Source of the DNA: Cyanothece sp. UBA12306
GTDB lineage: Bacteria > Cyanobacteriota > Cyanobacteriia > Cyanobacteriales > Microcystaceae
Direction: 5' to 3'
NCBI GenBank assembly: GCA_003448685.1
Contig: DLXW01000360.1
Span: 2,759-8,572 of the forward strand
Length of the DNA: 5,814 bases
Below the pieces are notes generated by a model. The model was not told where the DNA came from. It did no database searches and was given only the letters and a program-made list of their open reading frames with translations. A program made the position numbers and the translations under genes. This document shows, in pieces, positions 1 to 5,814 of this stretch (the first letter of the stretch is position 1; every line of letters begins with the position of its first letter).

Positions 1-1570
1 GGATATCTCCTACTATCTCATCTAGATCTAGCTTTTGCAGGTAACTTCGCTCTACCTCTTGAACGATAATCAGTCGTTGTGAGCCATTCAACTCCATCGT
101 CAATGCTGCCCCACAATTAGGTCGCAATGCTTGATGGCTGTTTTCGACGGTTAATTCAATGTCTTGGGGATAATAGTTTTGTCCTCGGATAATAATCAGA
201 TCCTTGACTCTTCCTGTCACGAAAAGCTCTCCGTTAAGCTTAAATCCAAGATCTCCTGTCCGTAAGAAGGGCCCCTCTTCCGTGTCCGCTACATAAGCTT
301 GAAAGGTTTCTTGGGTTGCTTGGGGACGATTCCAATATCCAGCAGCAATACTTTGCCCAGATACCCAAATTTCTCCAATTTCTCCTTGTTTACACCGAGT
401 TAACGAGTCAGTATTAACAATTGCTACTTTTTTGCCCAATCTGTAAGGACGACCACAACCGACTAATTCCCGACTTCCTGGCCAGGAAATCTCACTTTCT
501 ACTACTGAATTCCTCTCTAATACTGTCGCTTTCACACCCCGAATCACTGGTTTGAGAGCTTTAACCCCACCTGTAGCCAACAGGGTAGTTTCTGCCATGC
601 CATAACAAGGATAAAAGGCACTGTAGTTAAAACCACAGGGGGCAAATTTGTTAGCAAATTCTTTTAAAGTTTTGGCCCGGATCGGTTCGGCCCCACTGTA
701 AGCTAAATCCCAACTGCTTAAGTCAAGATTGGCCAACTGTTCTGGTTTGATTTTTTTGTCACTAATACAGAGATCGTAAGCAAAATTTGGTCCGCCGCTG
801 GTAGTCGCTCTATATTTAGAGATCGCTTTTAACCAACGAATTGGCTTCATCATAAACGCTAATGGCGGCATCAGAATATTAACAGATCCGGCATAAATAG
901 GTTGCAAAACATGACCAATCAAACCCATATCATGGAATAAAGGCAACCAACTAACACCAATACTTTGCTCGCTATGGCCGAAAGCTTGTTGAATCAACTG
1001 CTGGTTGTGGATAATATTGCCATGAGTCACCATCACTCCTTTGGGTGTTCCTGTAGAACCAGATGTATATTGCAAGAAAGCTAAACTATCTGGTTTTACT
1101 GATTGAGGGACAAAATCTTGACCATTAGCTTTGATGGTATCTGTTGCTATCCACTTTAACTGGGTTAACTCTGCTTCCTCTTGCCATCGATTCTTAATGT
1201 CAGTCAGTATGGAGGTTGTTGTCAGTGCTACTTTAGCTTGGGCATTATCAACGATAGAAAGTAACCGAGATAATTTTTGATTGCGTCTGGGAGGATAAAC
1301 CGGAACCGCCACTACTCCAGCATACAAACAGCCAAAGAATGCCGTAATAAATTCTAGTCCAGAAGGATATAGCAATAAAATTCGTTCTCCTGGCCAATAC
1401 TGAAGATAAGCCCCTATCGCCCTTGCTTGTCTGTCTAACTCCCCATAAGTAAGACTCGCTGATTCTGTTTCTCCGTTTTGGAGAAAGATATAGGCTTGGC
1501 GTTCGGGGTGGTTTTGAGTCCTTTGTCGTAAAATATCAACTAATGAATCACTTGTTTTGGGACTGTCCAT
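1..1570 (-). CDS. Fatty acyl-AMP ligase (FAAL), C-terminus cut by window edge
   Basis: The gene reads without a stop from an ATG at 1570 to the left edge, giving 523 residues. It is an ANL-superfamily adenylating enzyme that activates a fatty acid with ATP to the acyl-adenylate; in FAALs this is normally passed to an acyl carrier protein rather than to CoA. Visible motifs are the P-loop YTSGSTGTPKGVM (168-180), LPLFHDMGLIGH (209-220), SGGPNFAYDLC (258-268), YGMAET (323-328), RTGD (437-440) and the hinge GRVKDLIIIRG (453-463). The stretch of about 345-373 before VGCGRP fits the FAAL-specific insertion, and NYYPQDIE (465-472) is typical of FAALs. Stand-alone FAALs are nearly 600 residues, so either a short tail is missing or this is the loading module of a larger PKS, NRPS or olefin synthase. 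No clear Shine-Dalgarno site precedes the ATG. The visible part contains no HIP1 site. The family call is firm; the substrate and pathway are unknown. Confidence 0.93.
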   Translation of the reverse strand, partial: MDSPKTSDSLVDILRQRTQNHPERQAYIFLQNGETESASLTYGELDRQARAIGAYLQYWPGERILLLYPSGLEFITAFFGCLYAGVVAVPVYPPRRNQKLSRLLSIVDNAQAKVALTTTSILTDIKNRWQEEAELTQLKWIATDTIKANGQDFVPQSVKPDSLAFLQYTSGSTGTPKGVMVTHGNIIHNQQLIQQAFGHSEQSIGVSWLPLFHDMGLIGHVLQPIYAGSVNILMPPLAFMMKPIRWLKAISKYRATTSGGPNFAYDLCISDKKIKPEQLANLDLSSWDLAYSGAEPIRAKTLKEFANKFAPCGFNYSAFYPCYGMAETTLLATGGVKALKPVIRGVKATVLERNSVVESEISWPGSRELVGCGRPYRLGKKVAIVNTDSLTRCKQGEIGEIWVSGQSIAAGYWNRPQATQETFQAYVADTEEGPFLRTGDLGFKLNGELFVTGRVKDLIIIRGQNYYPQDIELTVENSHQALRPNCGAALTMELNGSQRLIIVQEVERSYLQKLDLDEIVGDI

Positions 1571-1609
1571 TTTTATGGTTTTAAGCCAGATTTATAATTT
1601 TTTTGGACA

Positions 1610-1639
1610 ACCTTAACACTCTTTTAAGATTTTTGTCAA
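1610..1639 (-). promoter_or_regulatory. Putative sigma70-type promoter for the acyl-AMP ligase gene
   Basis: On the minus strand a perfect TTGACA (1639-1634) is followed after 18 bases by TAAGGT (1615-1610), which keeps the important first, second and last bases of a -10 box. Transcription would start near 1603, leaving a leader of about 33 bases before the ATG at 1570. This suggests the ligase can be transcribed independently of the upstream atpD gene. The evidence is by eye only and the -10 is imperfect. Confidence 0.45.
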
Positions 1640-1693
1640 ATTTAAGAGATAAATATATCCCTTCTTGACTTTTTAAAGCCAAAGAAATTAAGA

Positions 1694-3217
<1,524 letters not shown>

Positions 3218-3223
3218 CTAGTT

Positions 3224-3526
3224 ATGACTTTAAATTCAAACTCTATTGTGTTACAACTACTATACAATTTAATCCAAATTATACAACCAATTCTAGTTCC
3301 CCTCTGTTTTATTGCGGCCTGGGGATTCATCTTAATACTAGGTTGGTCTTTATGGAATGCTCTTGTGGATACTACCAATCGTGCTAAAACCATGCACCAA
3401 ATTCCTTGTAGTAACTGCCAATTTTTCACCAATGATTATCGCCTCAAATGTCCGGTTAATCCTTTAAGTGCTAATACGGAACAAGCGATTGACTGTCCTG
3501 ACTATCGTTCAGTAGTGAATTATTGA
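3224..3526 (+). CDS. Small single-span membrane protein with four-cysteine tail
   Basis: A 100-residue protein of unknown function. Residues about 20-47 form one long hydrophobic segment rich in Ile, Leu and Trp (ILVPLCFIAAWGFILIL), most likely a transmembrane helix. The soluble tail carries Cys62, Cys65, Cys76 and Cys91, in the pattern CX2C-X10-C-X14-C with FFTNDYRLKCPVNP between. This is the sort of arrangement that binds zinc or an iron-sulfur cluster or forms disulfides, although no named domain is recognised. I have a general impression, not checked, that similar proteins occur in other cyanobacteria. Its TGA stop overlaps the tyrA ATG by one base (TGATG), so the two are probably co-transcribed and translationally coupled. 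Which side of the membrane the cysteines face cannot be decided; Asn-Arg-Ala-Lys just after the helix would favour a cytoplasmic tail by the positive-inside rule. Confidence 0.8.
   Translation: MTLNSNSIVLQLLYNLIQIIQPILVPLCFIAAWGFILILGWSLWNALVDTTNRAKTMHQIPCSNCQFFTNDYRLKCPVNPLSANTEQAIDCPDYRSVVNY
3526..3526 (+). other. TGATG stop/start overlap
   Basis: The A at this position is shared by the TGA stop of the small membrane protein and the ATG of tyrA. Such an overlap usually means translational re-initiation, and no separate ribosome binding site is evident before tyrA. Confidence 0.8.
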
Positions 3527-4362
3527 TGGAAGTAGGAATTATTGGATTAGGATTAATTGGGGGATCTTTAGGACTTGATTTAGGCGATCGCGGTTTCACT
3601 GTTTTAGGGGTTTCCCGTCGAGAAAGTACCTGCCAACGTGCTATAGAAAAAGGTATAGTTGATCGAGCGAATATTAATTTAAGTTTACTTAGTAACGCAG
3701 ACATCGTAATAATTTGTACACCAATTGGATTAATAGTACCAACTTTGAAGGAATTAATTCCTCATTTATCTAAGAAAACTATTGTCACAGATGTAGGTTC
3801 AGTCAAAACCCCAATTGTTGAGAAATGTTCAAAATTATGGGACAAATTCATCGGTGGACATCCCATGGCAGGAACCGCTGAACAGGGAGTAGAAGCAGCA
3901 CAAAGAGACTTATTTAAGGATGCACCTTATGTAATTACACCAAGGGCAAATACTCCTAAAGATAGCGTTAAATTACTTGAAGAGATAGCTATAAGATTAG
4001 GAGCAAAAGTGTATCAATGCACACCAGAAGATCACGATCGCGCAGTGGCATTGATTTCCCATTTACCAGTGATGGTGAGTGCGAATTTAATTAAAACTTG
4101 TTTAGGAGAAGAAGACCCCCTAATTTTAAAATTAGCCCAAAATTTAGCCAGTTCAGGATTTAGAGATACCAGTCGAGTTGGGGGAGGAAATCCAGAATTA
4201 GGGGTAATGATGTCTCAATATAATCAAAAAGCCTTGTTGCGATCGCTGCTAGAATATCGTCAACAATTAGATCAAATTATTGAACAAATTGAACAGGAAA
4301 ATTGGCAAGATTTAAAACAAATTTTAGAGATAACAAAATCAGGAAGAGTTCCATTTTTATAA
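3526..4362 (+). CDS. tyrA: Arogenate/prephenate dehydrogenase (TyrA)
   Basis: This enzyme oxidatively decarboxylates arogenate to tyrosine (or prephenate to 4-hydroxyphenylpyruvate), the last steps of tyrosine synthesis in the cytoplasm. The protein has 278 residues from the ATG at 3526; a TTG one codon earlier is also in frame, but the ATG fits the family. An N-terminal Rossmann domain shows GLGLIGGSLG (7-16). Ser30-Arg31-Arg32 at the end of the second strand is what favours NADP+ in the cyanobacterial enzyme. CTPI (64-67), TDVGSVK (88-94) and GGHPMAGTAEQG (110-121) follow, with the catalytic His at 112, the position known from Synechocystis TyrA. HDRAVALISHLPVM and GFRDTSRVGGGNPELG mark the helical dimerisation and substrate domain. 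There is no C-terminal ACT domain, so tyrosine feedback through such a domain is not expected. Arogenate specificity is inferred from similarity to the cyanobacterial enzymes. Two HIP1 sites lie inside the gene. Confidence 0.95.
   Translation: MEVGIIGLGLIGGSLGLDLGDRGFTVLGVSRRESTCQRAIEKGIVDRANINLSLLSNADIVIICTPIGLIVPTLKELIPHLSKKTIVTDVGSVKTPIVEKCSKLWDKFIGGHPMAGTAEQGVEAAQRDLFKDAPYVITPRANTPKDSVKLLEEIAIRLGAKVYQCTPEDHDRAVALISHLPVMVSANLIKTCLGEEDPLILKLAQNLASSGFRDTSRVGGGNPELGVMMSQYNQKALLRSLLEYRQQLDQIIEQIEQENWQDLKQILEITKSGRVPFL
3584..3591. repeat. HIP1 palindrome
   Basis: Exact GCGATCGC near the start of tyrA, covering the codons for Gly-Asp-Arg in the Rossmann domain. Confidence 0.85.
4239..4246. repeat. 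HIP1 palindrome
   Basis: Exact GCGATCGC near the end of tyrA, covering Leu-Arg-Ser-Leu. A near match, CGATCGCG, also occurs in tyrA at about 4035. Confidence 0.85.
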
Positions 4363-4490
4363 AGAATAAAAACAAAAATATTTATGCCTACTGAATTTTT
4401 TGATGAATATTTCTGAGGAACTTTTGGAACAAATTGAATTTCTAGGTTGATAGGAGTTATCCATTGACAGATAACCCAAAATGTGATACA

Positions 4491-4503
4491 TCTGAGATCG
4501 AGA
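4491..4503 (+). repeat. 13-bp direct repeat, copy 1
   Basis: TCTGAGATCGAGA occurs here and again, identical and in the same orientation, at 4786-4798, within the gene-poor spacer. It may be chance or the footprint of an old insertion or duplication. Confidence 0.5.
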
Positions 4504-4785
4504 GGCGATCATTCTCAACAAAAAGTAGAAAACTGATAAATATAGAGCAGATTATTCAGGATTGAAGGTAGCTATCCTAACTCTAACGAAGAAATCAAGG
4601 TTTGAACCCCTATCCTCTTCTCAATAAACTCTGCTTGATAACAATGGCTAACAGTAGAATAAGGCATTGGGAATTCGGAAATTTAGCGGTCGCACTGACG
4701 AAAAAATATTCCCTAAAAAGTCAGTTTCTGCCCCTTGTTGTGTCCCTCATGAGTTCGAGAAACGCTATATTGAGTTTATGGAGTT

Positions 4786-4798
4786 TCTGAGATCGAGA
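4786..4798 (+). repeat. 13-bp direct repeat, copy 2
   Basis: Second exact copy of TCTGAGATCGAGA, 282 bases after the end of the first copy and about 60 bases before the methyltransferase start. Confidence 0.5.
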
Positions 4799-4860
4799 AT
4801 CCCACACCAATTTTTAAATAAATCAATTCTTCCAGTTTCAATTATAGATTAGTAAGACCT

Positions 4861-5511
4861 ATGGACATCCTTAAGGATAAACTTAAAAAATTATTCCGTC
4901 AAATATTATCCAGATTTTCTGCCTACGGCTATGGTTACAAAATATCTACTGAGGTATGGAATCTTGAATATGAATCGGGTAGATGGGAATATTTATCGAC
5001 AATCCATCAAATGGCTCATTACATGATCATTGTAGGATATATTTATCATGTAAGAGATGAATTATTAAAAAACAACCTTTCATTGCTTGATGTAGGTTGT
5101 GGTCAAGGGGTTATCTTGCGTTATTTAGAAGCTGGTCAATTTTCAAATTATTTAGGTATAGATATTTCAAGTGAAGCTATAAAACAAGCTCAATCATATT
5201 CTGGTTCTAATATTCAATTTGTTGAAGCTAATTTTGAGGAGTATGAAGCTGAACAAAAATTTGATTTAATCATTTTTAACGAAACAATTTATTACGCCAA
5301 TTCTCCCGTTCAAACTCTATTAAGATATCAAAAATTTTTAAAGCCTCATGGATTATTCATTGTGTCAATATACATTCAAAGAAATTCACTTGACTACATC
5401 AAAAAAATTAATAATTTTTTTGATGTAGTTAGCTCTATCAAAGTAGAAAACGATAAGAGAAAAAAATGGACTATTGAGTTGCTCAAGCCCCGAAAGCTGT
5501 CCCAGGCTTAG
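4861..5511 (+). CDS. Class I SAM-dependent methyltransferase, substrate unknown
   Basis: A 216-residue protein with a seven-strand Rossmann methyltransferase core. Motif I is LLDVGCGQG (75-83), which binds the methionine part of SAM. GIDIS (99-103) supplies the acidic Asp101 for the ribose. FDLIIFNETIYY (134-145) is the strand-4 motif, and LKPHGLFIVSI (160-170) is strand 5. The N-terminal helix region VWNLEYESGRWEYL (32-45) resembles methyltransferases found near glycan or secondary-metabolite genes, but it does not define a substrate. The ATG at 4861 is the only sensible start; a weak AAGA lies upstream. The gene is clearly AT-rich (about 31% GC by hand count, against roughly 40% in sampled lines of its neighbours), has no HIP1 site, and stands alone between two non-coding stretches. 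This suggests possible acquisition by transfer. The last codons (after LLKP) are more GC-rich than the rest. Confidence 0.85.
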   Translation: MDILKDKLKKLFRQILSRFSAYGYGYKISTEVWNLEYESGRWEYLSTIHQMAHYMIIVGYIYHVRDELLKNNLSLLDVGCGQGVILRYLEAGQFSNYLGIDISSEAIKQAQSYSGSNIQFVEANFEEYEAEQKFDLIIFNETIYYANSPVQTLLRYQKFLKPHGLFIVSIYIQRNSLDYIKKINNFFDVVSSIKVENDKRKKWTIELLKPRKLSQA

Positions 5512-5648
5512 GGTTAGAATTACTTGGTTGCAGATTAGGGGCAGGTTTCCCCAGGGCAATCGCATTTAATTTCGGCAAAAGAAGACTGTGCCTAGTTTTC
5601 AACTGTCTCAGGAAAGTTTTTCAAGACAGCGATCACTCAAAATACAAG

Positions 5649-5680
5649 GCGGTCACGCTTCGCGTGTGCGGCTGCACCGC
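5649..5680. repeat. GC-rich palindromic repeat, REP-like, three-way fold
   Basis: Outer arms GCGGT (5649-5653) and ACCGC (5676-5680) are complementary. Inside them CACGC (5654-5658) pairs with GCGTG (5662-5666) across a TTC loop, and GTGC (5666-5669) can pair with GCAC (5674-5677) across GGCT. The whole could fold into a branched structure. Its GC content stands out sharply from the AT-rich surroundings. Short elements with a CGCTTCGCG core are commonly scattered in cyanobacterial intergenic regions, so I infer a dispersed repeat. Only one copy is in this window. Confidence 0.6.
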
Positions 5681-5732
5681 TAATCAATGAATTTTCCAGT
5701 CACTTCTGGTTATTTTTTAACAAAAGAATCCC

Positions 5733-5751
5733 TCAAACTTAAAGAGTTTGA
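5733..5751. other. AT-rich hairpin 1
   Basis: TCAAACT (5733-5739) and AGTTTGA (5745-5751) are perfectly complementary, with loop TAAAG. No T-tract follows directly, so it could be an operator or a weak terminator rather than a classic intrinsic terminator. Confidence 0.4.
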
Positions 5752-5753
5752 TA

Positions 5754-5783
5754 TTAACAAAAAGATATTTTGTTGTCTAATAT
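5754..5783 (+). promoter_or_regulatory. Possible promoter for a gene starting at the right edge
   Basis: TTAACA (5754-5759) is followed after 18 bases by TAATAT (5778-5783). An ATG at 5808-5810 comes about 25 bases later, and the window ends four bases after it. If a gene starts there, this would be its promoter. The sequence is AT-rich, so a chance match is quite possible. Confidence 0.25.
5756..5774. other. AT-rich hairpin 2
   Basis: AACAAAA (5756-5762) and TTTTGTT (5768-5774) are perfectly complementary around AGATA. It follows hairpin 1 by four bases with the same 7-5-7 geometry and lies within the possible promoter before the terminal ATG. Confidence 0.35.
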
Positions 5784-5814
5784 AAAACTGATTAACCTGC
5801 ATTATTCATGAAGA

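Larger units (their letters stand above)
4363..4860. other. Gene-poor spacer between tyrA and the methyltransferase
   Basis: No convincing gene was found here. Overlapping open frames of about 60 codons (4602-4790 and 4667-4852) have no recognisable motif, run in different frames over the same bases, and one needs a TTG start. A short frame at 4403-4450 (MNISEELLEQIEFLG) looks protein-like and abuts a MPTEFFDEYF frame starting at 4384, which could be the debris of a broken gene. A hairpin GTTATC/GATAAC (4456-4475) lacks a T-tract, so it is not a convincing tyrA terminator. A 13-base direct repeat (4491-4503 and 4786-4798) bounds much of the region. Confidence 0.5.
5512..5814. other. Non-coding tail of the window
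   Basis: No gene was found on either strand across these 303 bases. The stretch contains a short GGGG/CCCC hairpin (5538-5552) without a T-tract, a structured GC-rich repeat (5649-5680), two AT-rich hairpins (5733-5774) and a possible promoter leading to an ATG at 5808-5810. The short hairpin is too weak and lacks the T-run needed to call a methyltransferase terminator. Confidence 0.6.

Noticed and set aside
1674..1687. Possible terminator after atpD (GGCTTT/AAAGTC on the minus strand)
   Set aside because: The loop would be only two bases, one pair is a wobble, and there is no run of T after it.
4597..4619. tRNA T-arm-like string GGTTTGAACCCC
   Set aside because: The flanking bases do not form a full five-base T stem, and no acceptor, D or anticodon arms can be laid out around it.
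4602..4852. Two overlapping open frames of about 60 codons after tyrA
   Set aside because: They cover the same bases in different frames, have no recognisable domain or ribosome binding site, and one needs a TTG start.

Overview
The window looks like chromosomal DNA from a cyanobacterium of moderate to low GC content. Four exact copies of the cyanobacterial HIP1 octamer (GCGATCGC) lie in 5.8 kb. The tyrA product has the length and key residues of the Synechocystis-type arogenate dehydrogenase. The acyl-AMP ligase and the alternative ATPase subunit also belong to families known from cyanobacteria. I cannot name the genus.

Left half, minus strand (1-3082): a fatty acyl-AMP ligase (FAAL) starts at 1570 and runs off the left edge. 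Upstream of it on the same strand, after a 123-bp gap with a plausible promoter, is a complete beta subunit of the alternative, N-type (proposed Na+-translocating) F1F0 ATPase. In known N-ATPase operons atpD comes first and is followed by atpC and the remaining subunits. Here the next gene is the FAAL, so this beta subunit looks solitary within the window.

Middle, plus strand (3224-4362): a 141-bp divergent intergenic region separates atpD from a two-gene unit. That unit is a 100-residue single-span membrane protein with a four-cysteine tail, coupled through a TGATG stop/start overlap to tyrA (arogenate/prephenate dehydrogenase, tyrosine biosynthesis).

Right half (4363-5814): about 500 bp with no convincing gene, then one AT-rich class I SAM-dependent methyltransferase (about 31% GC by hand count), then about 300 bp of non-coding sequence. 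That last stretch holds a structured GC-rich palindromic repeat, two AT-rich hairpins and a possible promoter before an ATG at the very end. This part has a looser, accessory character.

The genes do not form one pathway. The points most worth following are the apparently orphan N-type ATPase beta subunit with an altered DELSEED region, the FAAL that may open a lipopeptide, polyketide or olefin locus beyond the left edge, and the conserved-looking small cysteine protein coupled to tyrA. I did not find a clear new multi-gene system.
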